In this document: one piece after another, positions 30,031 to 37,500 of the stretch
Layout of the letters: each line of letters starts with the position of its first letter
Position numbering within the stretch: the first letter of the stretch is position 1
Translations under genes and position numbers: made by a program
Source of the DNA: Botryococcus braunii
Taxonomy: Eukaryota; Chlorophyta; Trebouxiophyceae
Length of the DNA: 37,500 bases
NCBI GenBank assembly: GCA_002005505.1
Contig: KV908452.1
Span: 137,501 to 175,000 of the forward strand
Reading direction: 5' to 3'
The notes under the pieces: model-generated
What the model saw: only the letters and a program-made list of their open reading frames with translations
The model's database searches: none
What the model was told of the DNA's origin: nothing

Positions 30031-30256
30031 TGTAAAGACAACCATTACCTTGTACTTCATATGCGTGCATGGGGAGATCCCGTACAGTTCTCTCTGGTTT
30101 TCATATATACTTAGATGAACGCGTACATTCTATAATTGGCCGCTCTGCGTCGCATTTAAGACGAGAACTTCACGCATTGTAATCAGTCGCTATCTTCGTC
30201 TTCATGAACGGATCTCTTTGCCTCAGTCAAATACTCTTCCGCTGATTGCCATAACA
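30031..30256 (+). repeat. 3' LTR of gypsy 1, shared with gypsy 2
   Basis: 226 nt, TGTAAAG...CATAACA. It is followed not by host flank but by a 65-nt repeat of its own end and then a second PBS. Confidence 0.94.
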
Positions 30257-30321
30257 ATCTTCTTCTTCATGAACGGATCTCTTTGCCTCAGTCATATACT
30301 CTTCTGCTGATTGCTATAACA
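30257..30321 (+). repeat. 65-nt duplicate of the LTR 3' end
   Basis: It repeats the last 65 nt of the LTR (30192-30256) with about four differences, ends GCTATAACA and leads into PBS TGGTATCGGCGAC at 30323. It is the remaining end of the 5' LTR of gypsy 2. Confidence 0.9.
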
Positions 30322-31107
30322 CTGGTATCGGCGACATAGTTGTCACTTGATCTTGTTGTTTCTTTGGCCTAGGTGCGTTTGTGAAGATACGAACCAGGAC
30401 AGGGGCTCCGCGCAAGCGGGTCAGTTTTACGACGCCTAGGAAGTAGATGGTTCCTGCTGGAATCCCTACTGGATGTAATATTTCCTTCCTTCCTTCCTAC
30501 TTCAGGGCCGACTTTTGTTCATCATGAGCGTGTAGATGTGTCTACTTTTGTTTCCAAACTTTTATACGAGTCGATGCTGGCTCGGAGCTTAGACCCCGGA
30601 GCCACTTACGACACCACTGATGAGGAGGTGGAGAGCCGCCCAGGCAGTGCTGTGGTGCAAGATGCAAGCCGTCTAAGTGATGCATTCCTTCTAGCAGAGA
30701 TGCGCTCGCGTGGGATGGTCTTCCCAGCATCGTCTCCTGTGGTTCCGGACCCTAACTTGAGGGAAGTTCCCATCTCGGCTGTTAAGACAAAGTTTCCTGA
30801 ACCCATGTTGTATTCTGGAGATCCTGACATGTTTGATGCCCATTGTCTGCAAGTGCGTACGTACTTACGTGCGAATCATGTAGATATGTCAGTAGACGTA
30901 GCCGTTGATATGGCCAGTATGTTCCTACGGGGCAAGGCTCTTGATTGGCTCGTCTCACGGACTCAATTGGCATCAAAAGGTCAAGCGGTGGTTTGGGCAA
31001 CGGTCCACGCATACATGCACGCTTTACAGGAGGCCGTCCGACCAGTGGAGCTGACGGATACTTACTTTGAGTCTTTTCTTGTCATGTGACAGGGAAAACG
31101 GTCCATG
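30322..31107 (+). pseudogene. Gypsy 2: 5' leader and broken gag
   Basis: Homologous to gypsy 1 17099-17860. PBS at 30323-30335. The gag start ATG has become AAG (30384), a TAG stands at 30444-30446, and a 31-nt insertion (GGATGTAATATTTCC plus TTCC repeats) sits near 30472-30502, with CCTACT on both sides. AGA has become TGA at 31087, right after LVM. The longest remaining frame is 30538-31089. Homology to gypsy gag stops at about 31107 (CATGAGGGAG) and copia sequence begins. Confidence 0.88.
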
Positions 31108-31383
31108 AGGGAGAAGGCAAACATACCCGCCCCCCATTTGGAGAAGGCAGTCGACTAGCAAGTAACCCCTTGGACAGAGTACACATGGACACGGTGGGTC
31201 CAATATCCCCCCCTGCAGTCACTGGAGAGCGACTCTGGGTGACTGTGGTGGATGAAGCCACTGGGTGGAAAGCTGTACTGCCATTTAAATCCAAGGATGT
31301 TATCTGGTCTGCTGTCAGGGACCACTTATTGTACTGGCAGACTGAAAAGGGGGTCACAGTCAAGTGCATTCGCTGTGACCGGG
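31108..31383 (+). pseudogene. Copia D: integrase fragment
   Basis: About 92 codons of a third Osser-like copia integrase: GKHTRPPFGEGS, DRVHMDTVGPISPPAVTGERLWVTVVDEA, KSKDVIWSAVRDHLLYWQ and CIRCDRG, ending where copia B begins. The second catalytic Asp is there (CDRG). It is fused at its left to gypsy 2 gag with a few bases of shared GGGAGAAGG-like sequence. Closest by eye to copia A and B but distinct from both. Confidence 0.85.
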
Positions 31384-31616
31384 TGTTGAATGAATTGGTC
31401 AATACTGTACTTAGTGACATCCCCTGTCACATGCCATCAACAGCAGTGTAAACTATAGCCGTTATAGCCCTTTATGAACGGTATAGATCATACTCGTACC
31501 TCAATGACATAACACGTGACTTGTACGATATGCGTTCTCAATAGACATTACGTATGGTAGTACTTTAGGATCCCTGCAGTCCGAGCCATCCCTGGGCAGC
31601 CCAGGAACGGCTCGGT

Positions 31617-31757
31617 ACTTGTCCGAAGCATGTTGGTATCCTTGACCAACCTCTACTGTTGGAGAGTGCTGTGTGCTGTTCCTGGAAACGTTGTAGCGTG
31701 GACGGTTTTTCCCACAGGCTACGAAGTGACGCTGCCGTCGTGCCATCACTGCAGGTG
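31617..31757 (+). repeat. Copia B LTR internal direct repeat, copy 1 (copy 2 at 32099-32239)
   Basis: The 141-nt stretch beginning ACTTGTCCGAAGC and ending CACTGCAGGTG is present twice, seemingly without any difference, 482 nt apart. Copy 2 ends 23 nt before the PBS. Confidence 0.93.
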
Positions 31758-32245
31758 TGTTTAGGATTCTCAAAGCCGTTCCAGATATGATTGTGCTCAA
31801 ACATTCAGACCAGTTAGATATTACTGCTGTGTGCATTGATGAGAGTGCATGACGAGAGCGCACTGAATGTTTGACCTCATTGAGACTTATGTTGACGTCC
31901 ACCGTTGTGGCGGTAAGATAGTTTCACTGTACAAACATCACAAAGAGACCTTGCTGAGTTACTGATGAACTATTATTGTATTCTAGTGACGTAAAGTAGA
32001 CATCGCAAGGCCTCTTTGGTGCTGAACTCTGCTATCAGGCAAGGCGTAGTGTTACGTGGTCTTTAGCAAGAGTGAGAGCAGTTAAGATCATTTGTAAGAC
32101 TTGTCCGAAGCATGTTGGTATCCTTGACCAACCTCTACTGTTGGAGAGTGCTGTGTGCTGTTCCTGGAAACGTTGTAGCGTGGACGGTTTTTCCCACAGG
32201 CTACGAAGTGACGCTGCCGTCGTGCCATCACTGCAGGTGACGCCG

Positions 32246-32261
32246 CAAGCAGAAATGCTTG
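32246..32261 (+). other. GAAA-tetraloop hairpin at the end of the copia B LTR
   Basis: CAAGCA-GAAA-TGCTTG forms a 6-bp stem with a GNRA-type loop, one base before the PBS. In copia A the same position holds a hairpin that includes the PBS. Confidence 0.6.
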
Positions 32262-32262
32262 A

Positions 32263-32278
32263 GGTTATGGGCCCACGC
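32263..32278 (+). other. Half-tRNA primer-binding site of copia B
   Basis: GGTTATGGGCCCACGC, identical to the copia A site at 22491, complementary to the anticodon arm of initiator tRNA-Met. Confidence 0.88.
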
Positions 32279-32570
32279 TTTCCAAGCTGAGCTTGCAGTG
32301 ACGCACGACAGATTTCCAGGGAGAAAAGGGGTTTCGGACCCCGCTTCGAGACTGCGAGCTTCACTGACGAGTGAGGTCTGGCCGTTCAAACATATCGAGC
32401 TAGTCACGTAAAATTATTCCTTCTGTAGTGCTGGAAGGAATTGTTGTACAGTAGCAACTGGGCTGGGAAAGCAGAAGTACTTCTGGGACTGATCAACTCA
32501 GTGTCAGAGCTAGGAAGAAGTGCTTCCAGGGGAAGTCATTTAAGGCTTGGAGTGAAGAACTGGCTTGATC
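32279..32570 (+). other. Copia B leader (292 nt)
   Basis: It contains inverted repeats that could fold in RNA: GGGGT-TTCGG-ACCCC-type stem near 32328-32342, ATTCCTTC (32416-32423) with GAAGGAAT (32434-32441), and the perfect 14-nt palindrome CAGAAGTACTTCTG at 32472-32485. No coding signal. Confidence 0.5.
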
Positions 32571-35500
32571 ATGAAAACTAGAAGCAGACAAGTGATCATG
32601 AAAACGAGAAGTAAGCGCACTGCAACGGAGTCTGGATCAGCTGGGTCTGGCTCCTCCATCAGTGCATCACCCAGCCAGCCAGCAAACTCCACTGCGCAGA
32701 GTGGAGAGATGTGCATCGCAATGACGAAAACCGGTGGCGTCGTCACCACGAATGTCAAATGTCCAGTGACTCTGGACAGAGAGGGAGTGGAATTTCCACT
32801 CTGGGATCTGGCATATGTGGCAGCCTGTGGCCTCAAAAGGTGCAAGGCAGCCATTGAAGCTCCAATGCCAGACACAGAGGAGAATGCAGCAGCGCTCCTA
32901 ATGCTGATTGAGAGCGTCCCCAAGGCGTGGGGTGCCAAGCTGGCTGCAATGCAAGTGGCAGCCAATGCCTACCAGTGGGTTCGAGAGCGTTTTACTGGAG
33001 GGGCAGACCAGGAGGTAACAGCACGCTGGCTGGAGCTCCTACACACCAGCATGGGAGAGACAGAAACGTTGGAGGACTACTACAACAGGAAGGTGGCACT
33101 CTTCCATGCACTCAAGCGAAATGGGCACTCCATCATGGAGAGAGAAGCCAAGCTGGCAATCATCAAGGGCCTGCCAGAGGAAGCGAAGGAGACTGGGATG
33201 TTCTCCTCATCTGCTGGGAAGGATCTGGAGGGACTGTGGGAGATCATCTCCACCACAGCCAAGGGACTGGGCTTCAACGACCAGGTCCCCAGAGTCACCC
33301 CTGTGGCCAGGGCAGCCATCACACCAGCCTACTCCACCACACCAGGGACTGCAAGCCCACAGGAGACCCAAGCTGGAGGCCAGGGGGGCCAAGCTTCATC
33401 GACCAAGGTGGAGGGACGGGACCGGCGTGACAACAGGCGCTGCCGCTACTGCAACAAGCTAGGCCATTTTGAGAGGAACTGCCTCAAGAAGGAGGCGGAC
33501 GAGAAGATGCAACAGAACCTGCAGCAAGTCATGGCTGCAATGGCCAATCTGCTTCCGCAATTCCAAAATCAAGCGTCGGCTGCAGTGGCTCGACCTCCGG
33601 AGGGCAGCGGGAACGGCAACAACTTTTTCCCCGGGGGATATCCACCACCCTCTGGTATGTCTGCCATGATTTCTCTGAATGTCTTAACACCAACACGCGT
33701 CATGCCAGAAGCGAGAAGTTTTCTGGTGGACAGTGGAGCCACCATCCACCTAGTCAATGATCTGTCCCTGCTACATTCCCCCACCCTGCACAGAAATCCC
33801 ATTCCTTTGCATATGGCTACGTCAGATGCCACGGGACAGATAATTGCAACTGGTTCCCTGTGCTTGAGCAGTGCAGAACAGCAACCCCTGTGGCTTCACA
33901 ATGTGCATTGTGTTCCTTCAGCTACAGCTAATCTGATTTCAGTGACAGCTGCTATACGTGATGGGGCTAGTTTTGTGACAGACAGTGTGGGAAGTTACAC
34001 TGGTATGCGTGGCGCTCAAAACTGGTCTTGTTCAGTTGCACAGAGAAATGGCCTGTATTTCTTGCAGAAGGTCAGTCCAGTCAGAAACCCTGCCTCTGTG
34101 TTTGTTAACACAGCCAGAGCACCAGTCGCTCATGATTGCAGATTGAGAGCACTGTGGCACAGTAGACTGGGGCACCCAGGGGAGGTTAATATGAGGCGAC
34201 TGCAGTCTGAAGATTTGGTCCTGGGCATCCCTGTATCTCTCTCCCCTTGCGCAAACTGTCACTCTTCGTGTGAAGCGTGCATTCAAGGAAAGCACAGTCG
34301 TCCCCCTTTTGGAACCAGTTCCAGAGCAGCCACTGAGCCCCTTGAGAGAATTCATTTGGACACAGTTGGCCCCATCTCCCCTACAGCTATTACTGGGGAG
34401 CGCTTCTTTGTCACGATTGTGGATGAGGCTACGCACTACGTCATAGCCCTGGCAGTAAAAACCAAGGATGCAATCAGCAGTGCAGTCAGAGACCTCCTGA
34501 TTTTTTGGCAGAGGCAGTTGAACCGCTCTGTTAAGTGCATTCGTACTGACAGGGGGACAGAATTCCTCAACAGTACATTGAAGGGTTTCTGTACGCAGGA
34601 GGGAATTAAATTTGAGACCTCTGCAGCATACACGCCTCAGCAAAATGGCGTTGCTGAACGGATGAACCGAACAATCAAGGAGAAGGCCAGAACACTCATG
34701 TTGCATGCAGCTGCCAAACAGTCACTCTGGAAGGAAGCAGTGGAGACAGCCTGCATCCTGTACAATATGGGACCTGTGACTGGACGTGACAAGACGCCTT
34801 ATGAAGCCTTCCATGGGGTAAAGCCCGATGTATCCCTGCTCAGGACTTTTGGCTGTCTAGCACATGTGCACATACCTGATCACCAAAGGGGAGTGTTTGA
34901 GTCTAAGACCTCCCCTGGTCTCTTCACAGGGTATTCCAGTGTGTCAAAGGCATATAGAATTTATATGGGAAACGGGATTTGGAAAGAAAGCAGAGATGTT
35001 ACCTTTCTGGAGCACTTAAGGGGCGCAGACAGAGTGGGGCTTAGCACCATGTCTCCTGTGAGTCCAAATGCAGTCCAGCAGCCCTTTGCCTTGCCTTTTG
35101 TACAACAGGAGGGCCAGCAGTCCTTGGGTCAGTTGTCTTTTTGGGACTCAGATGATCCTGAGCCTCTCTGCAACCGAGAGGTCAACGTGCAGCAGTCCGG
35201 ACCTGACTCCCCCTGTGCAACCACCCCCTGTGCAACTACCCCATGTGCAATCAACCCCTGTGAGAATTCTGAGACTACAAGTGTCAACGTGGACGGGGAG
35301 CCCACTTCCTCGGAGCTGAGCCATACGCAGTCCGGCCACAGCTGGTCCGTACTCGGACACATGGAGAACCTGGCGCGAGGAGGCGAGGAGACCAAGTCAC
35401 ACATGCAACGTTTGAATAATGTGCAAGAATGTGTTCGAATGGAAGTTGGGGCCATGGGTGTCCGAGGGCAAGACGGGCTGACCCGGCAGCAACGGTATGA

Positions 35501-37500
35501 TCAGAGAGTAGCAGCACGTGAGACTGCAGCTGAGGTCACTGTGGAACATGATGGAGATGTGAGTGATGGAGAGAATAGGAGAATGTCAGAGGCCATTTGC
35601 CCAGGGGAAGCAACGGAAGCTCAGCCTAATGGACAGGACTTGGCCAGGCTGGAGGGCATGTCTGATCATGTAAGCGCTGAGAGTGAGGCAAGAGAGGTCA
35701 GTTTGGAGATTTCCAATCAGACACTTGATGGACAAAGGGAGTCTTCAGATGGCCAGGCTCTGCGTGCTTGTGAGGGACACACTGGGGAGTCACAGGTGTG
35801 TTGTGAGAGTACAAGCGTGGATGAGAGAGACACCACTGCAGGGTGTCGCACAGTGCCAGATTATGCTGCGCCTTTGAGTGATGAGTGCGTTTGGGACATG
35901 ACGAGTGATGTAAGACCCAGATTGAGTGGAGCAGCATGTGAATCCTCCAAGGAGAGAAAGCTGCAGACACCTCCAGAGTGGGAGAGAGTCAGAGAGGTGT
36001 GTAACGCAGTAACCTCGAGCGAAAGAGTAGTGGAAGCACGTGCGTGTGAGCCTAGAGAGGATAGCCATGTTGTGCATGATCACAATCTGAATCCTGTAAA
36101 GGGTAAGATACCTGGGGTGAGGTGGTCCAAGGTGCCAATCCCTGGAAACCTCAGGGAGGCGCAAAGATCCCCTCAGTGGGAATTCTGGCGCCAGGCAATG
36201 CAAGAGGAGCAAGATTCTCTTGATGCGCACGAGGTGATGGAGTACGTTGAGAGACCCAGGGGACACAAGGTGATCCCTGTGCATTGGATCTTCTCTGTGA
36301 AGACTGATGCACATGGGAACGTGTTGAGATTTAAGGCTCGGCTTGTAGCCCAGGGCTGTAGACAGATTCCTGGAGTTGATGTAGATGAGGTCTTTGCACC
36401 TACCAGTAGCTATGGGTCCAGGAGGACTTTGCTAGCAACTGCTGCAGCAAAGAACATGGAAATTCACCAGGTGGATATAAAGACCGCCTTTTTGAATGGT
36501 GAATTAGAGGAGGAGGTGTATGTGACACAGCCTCCTGGATTTGATAATGGCAACCCCAACATTGTGTGCAGACTGCGTAAGGCCCTTTATGGCCTGAAGC
36601 AGGCTCCCAGGGCTTGGCACAAGACCCTGAATGAGAAGCTGCTGAGTATGGGATATGAAGTGTGTAAGAGCGATGCGGGAGTTTACATAAAGAGACACGA
36701 GGATGGGGAGCTGTCATACATGCTTGTGTATGTTGATGATCTTTTGATTGTGGCAATGGGTGCGGAAGAGATAGAATGGGTGAAAAAGGAGCTGTTGGCA
36801 AGCTTCAAGATTCATGACCTTGGTGAAGTCAAGGACTTCTTGGGCTGCCAGATCCTGAGAGATAGAGAGAATCGGTGCTTATCACTGAGCTGCGTGCCTA
36901 AGATTGATGCACTGTGTGAGAAGTTTGGGGTGAGTGCTGAGTCACGTACAGTCGATACTCCCATGAGTAAAGACTTTGTGATGTCTGGGATGCCGCAGGT
37001 TACAGTGGGTGAGACCAGCTTTGGGTCTGGGACTCCACTGCCTCCCGGGCATAGATATTGTGAGCTTGTTGGGTCTCTGTTGTATATTGCTAATACAACT
37101 CGACCTGATATAGCTCAGGCTGTGGGTGTTCTGTCCCGTTACCGGAACGCTCCCACCACTGCCCACATGAATGAGGGCTTGAGGGTATTGAGGTATCTTC
37201 AGTCTACTCGAGAGTGTGTCTTAGTGCTGGGAGGGAAAGGGCCTGTGTTAGAAGGTCATGTTGATGCAGATTATGCTGGCGATATTGACAGCAGGCATTC
37301 TACCTCGGGATATGTGCTATCAGTGTTTGGCAGTGCTGTGGTCTGGGGTAGTAAGAAGCAACACTCAGTTGCTACCTCCACTGTGGAGGCAGAATTCATG
37401 GCAACCAGTCTGGCTATTAAGGAGCTTAACTGGCTGCGTGGGTTCATGGAGGAAATCGGAACTCCTCCTTGGTCAGTGAAGCTATACTGTGACAATCAGG
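32571..37500 (+). CDS. Copia B Gag-Pol polyprotein, 3' partial (1643 codons in window)
   Basis: The frame opens at ATG 32571 (in-frame TGA about 20 nt upstream) and I find no break to the window end. Domains: gag capsid (about 30-240), CCHC knuckle CRYCNKLGHFERNC (291-304), protease FLVDSGATIHLV (Asp near 387), GAG-pre-integrase LWHSRLGHPG and CEACIQGKH (about 527-580), and integrase D597, D660 (IRTDRGTEF), E696 (VAERMNR). An acidic low-complexity linker (about 830-1190) has a PCATT repeat and the module shared with copia A. RT follows with VIPVHWIFSVK and YVDD at 1387-1390, then RNase H with VDADYAGD (about 1564-1571) and TVEAEFMA, up to YCDNQ at the edge. All visible catalytic residues are intact. 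Confidence 0.94.
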   Translation, partial: MKTRSRQVIMKTRSKRTATESGSAGSGSSISASPSQPANSTAQSGEMCIAMTKTGGVVTTNVKCPVTLDREGVEFPLWDLAYVAACGLKRCKAAIEAPMPDTEENAAALLMLIESVPKAWGAKLAAMQVAANAYQWVRERFTGGADQEVTARWLELLHTSMGETETLEDYYNRKVALFHALKRNGHSIMEREAKLAIIKGLPEEAKETGMFSSSAGKDLEGLWEIISTTAKGLGFNDQVPRVTPVARAAITPAYSTTPGTASPQETQAGGQGGQASSTKVEGRDRRDNRRCRYCNKLGHFERNCLKKEADEKMQQNLQQVMAAMANLLPQFQNQASAAVARPPEGSGNGNNFFPGGYPPPSGMSAMISLNVLTPTRVMPEARSFLVDSGATIHLVNDLSLLHSPTLHRNPIPLHMATSDATGQIIATGSLCLSSAEQQPLWLHNVHCVPSATANLISVTAAIRDGASFVTDSVGSYTGMRGAQNWSCSVAQRNGLYFLQKVSPVRNPASVFVNTARAPVAHDCRLRALWHSRLGHPGEVNMRRLQSEDLVLGIPVSLSPCANCHSSCEACIQGKHSRPPFGTSSRAATEPLERIHLDTVGPISPTAITGERFFVTIVDEATHYVIALAVKTKDAISSAVRDLLIFWQRQLNRSVKCIRTDRGTEFLNSTLKGFCTQEGIKFETSAAYTPQQNGVAERMNRTIKEKARTLMLHAAAKQSLWKEAVETACILYNMGPVTGRDKTPYEAFHGVKPDVSLLRTFGCLAHVHIPDHQRGVFESKTSPGLFTGYSSVSKAYRIYMGNGIWKESRDVTFLEHLRGADRVGLSTMSPVSPNAVQQPFALPFVQQEGQQSLGQLSFWDSDDPEPLCNREVNVQQSGPDSPCATTPCATTPCAINPCENSETTSVNVDGEPTSSELSHTQSGHSWSVLGHMENLARGGEETKSHMQRLNNVQECVRMEVGAMGVRGQDGLTRQQRYDQRVAARETAAEVTVEHDGDVSDGENRRMSEAICPGEATEAQPNGQDLARLEGMSDHVSAESEAREVSLEISNQTLDGQRESSDGQALRACEGHTGESQVCCESTSVDERDTTAGCRTVPDYAAPLSDECVWDMTSDVRPRLSGAACESSKERKLQTPPEWERVREVCNAVTSSERVVEARACEPREDSHVVHDHNLNPVKGKIPGVRWSKVPIPGNLREAQRSPQWEFWRQAMQEEQDSLDAHEVMEYVERPRGHKVIPVHWIFSVKTDAHGNVLRFKARLVAQGCRQIPGVDVDEVFAPTSSYGSRRTLLATAAAKNMEIHQVDIKTAFLNGELEEEVYVTQPPGFDNGNPNIVCRLRKALYGLKQAPRAWHKTLNEKLLSMGYEVCKSDAGVYIKRHEDGELSYMLVYVDDLLIVAMGAEEIEWVKKELLASFKIHDLGEVKDFLGCQILRDRENRCLSLSCVPKIDALCEKFGVSAESRTVDTPMSKDFVMSGMPQVTVGETSFGSGTPLPPGHRYCELVGSLLYIANTTRPDIAQAVGVLSRYRNAPTTAHMNEGLRVLRYLQSTRECVLVLGGKGPVLEGHVDADYAGDIDSRHSTSGYVLSVFGSAVVWGSKKQHSVATSTVEAEFMATSLAIKELNWLRGFMEEIGTPPWSVKLYCDNQ
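35337..35525 (+). other. Conserved linker module in copia B (residues about 923-985)
   Basis: HSWSVLGHMENLARGG, then LTRQQRYDQRVAARE. This is the counterpart of 25773-25970 in copia A; the spacing between its two halves is nearly the same. Confidence 0.65.

Larger units (their letters stand above)
16873..30256 (+). mobile_element. Gypsy 1: Ty3/gypsy chromovirus-type element with nested insertions
   Basis: Order: LTR, PBS, gag with CCHC knuckle, protease, RT, RNase H, integrase, chromodomain, PPT, LTR, which is the Metaviridae/chromovirus plan. Without the inserted copia A and solo LTR it is about 6.1 kb. The two LTRs (226 nt each) differ at three positions by eye (about 1.3%). Its flanks do not give a target duplication (TAGTC on the left, ATCTT on the right), because the right side continues into a second gypsy internal region. 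Frameshifts in pol and the chromodomain, plus two insertions, make it non-autonomous. Confidence 0.92.
31384..32262 (+). repeat. 5' LTR of copia B (estimated ends)
   Basis: The start TGTTGAATG at 31384 is placed where homology to integrase ends and resembles the copia A start TGTTGAG. The end is set by the PBS at 32263. About 879 nt. It ends TTGA rather than CA, so one boundary may be a few bases off. It holds an exact 141-nt internal duplication. Confidence 0.7.
31384..37500 (+). mobile_element. Copia B: Ty1/copia element, 3' end beyond window
   Basis: The 5' LTR, PBS, leader and polyprotein up to RNase H are present; the PPT and 3' LTR lie outside. It is inserted in the copia D integrase directly after CDRG. 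The architecture and PBS match copia A, but LTR and leader sequences are unrelated and proteins are moderately diverged, so it is a sister family. The target duplication cannot be checked; the left candidate is CCGGG. Confidence 0.92.

Noticed and set aside
16873..30256. A clean target duplication for gypsy 1
   Set aside because: Left flank TAGTC and right flank ATCTT do not match; the right side is another gypsy.

Overview
The window is a retrotransposon graveyard with one fragment of a possible host gene at its left edge. It looks like a nuclear contig from a green alga, most likely a chlorophyte close to Chlamydomonas or Volvox. Reasons: Osser-like Ty1/copia elements primed from the middle of initiator tRNA-Met, a chromodomain Ty3/gypsy element, an L1-type LINE, TTTTAGGG-like telomeric motifs inside tandem repeats, a TGTAA poly(A)-type signal just after the one host-like stop codon, and very long CT microsatellites. 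This assignment is inference; no rRNA, tRNA or organelle marker is present to fix it.

Layout. 1-967: last exons of an unrecognised gene, with three copies of one exon-like module upstream and decayed copies of its terminal exon downstream. 970-7090: non-coding DNA made of tandem repeats and minisatellites (GGGA fold-back, telomere-like units, a 28/40-nt alternating minisatellite, a unit of about 150-200 nt, a GTTGTGAGTACTC array). 7096-11135: two dead LINE copies in inverted, tail-to-tail orientation. The plus copy is split at 7854-8740 by a minus-strand, internally deleted gypsy element with a perfect 5-bp target duplication. 11407-16872: a degenerate minus-strand copia element (copia C) whose RT region holds a 567-nt CT/TA microsatellite.

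16873-30256: a Ty3/gypsy chromovirus-type element (gypsy 1) with 226-nt LTRs. Two insertions split its pol: a 261-nt solo-LTR-like element at 20895-21155 (TSD GAGAG) and a complete, very young copia element (copia A, 21794-28808, TSD GCCAC). Copia A has one intact 1737-codon polyprotein and nearly identical LTRs (one substitution and one 3-nt indel by eye). 30257-31107: a second, broken gypsy (gypsy 2) joined head to tail to the 3' LTR of gypsy 1. 31108-31383: a scrap of copia integrase (copia D). 31384-37500: another copia element (copia B) with an open polyprotein frame running off the right edge.

The elements share a life cycle: Gag packages the RNA, protease matures the polyprotein, RT/RNase H copies it from a tRNA primer, and integrase inserts it. 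Only copia A looks complete and potentially active; copia B may be intact but its 3' end is outside the window. The most interesting signals are: (i) the half-tRNA primer-binding site of copia A, locked in a hairpin with an LTR tail that mimics the tRNA anticodon arm; (ii) internal 134-141 nt direct duplications inside the LTRs of both copia families; (iii) a conserved, unnamed protein module in the otherwise divergent integrase-RT linker; (iv) a recurring AAGGTAC/GTACCTT palindrome shared by unrelated retroelements; and (v) a gypsy deletion derivative with a fold-back 5' end.
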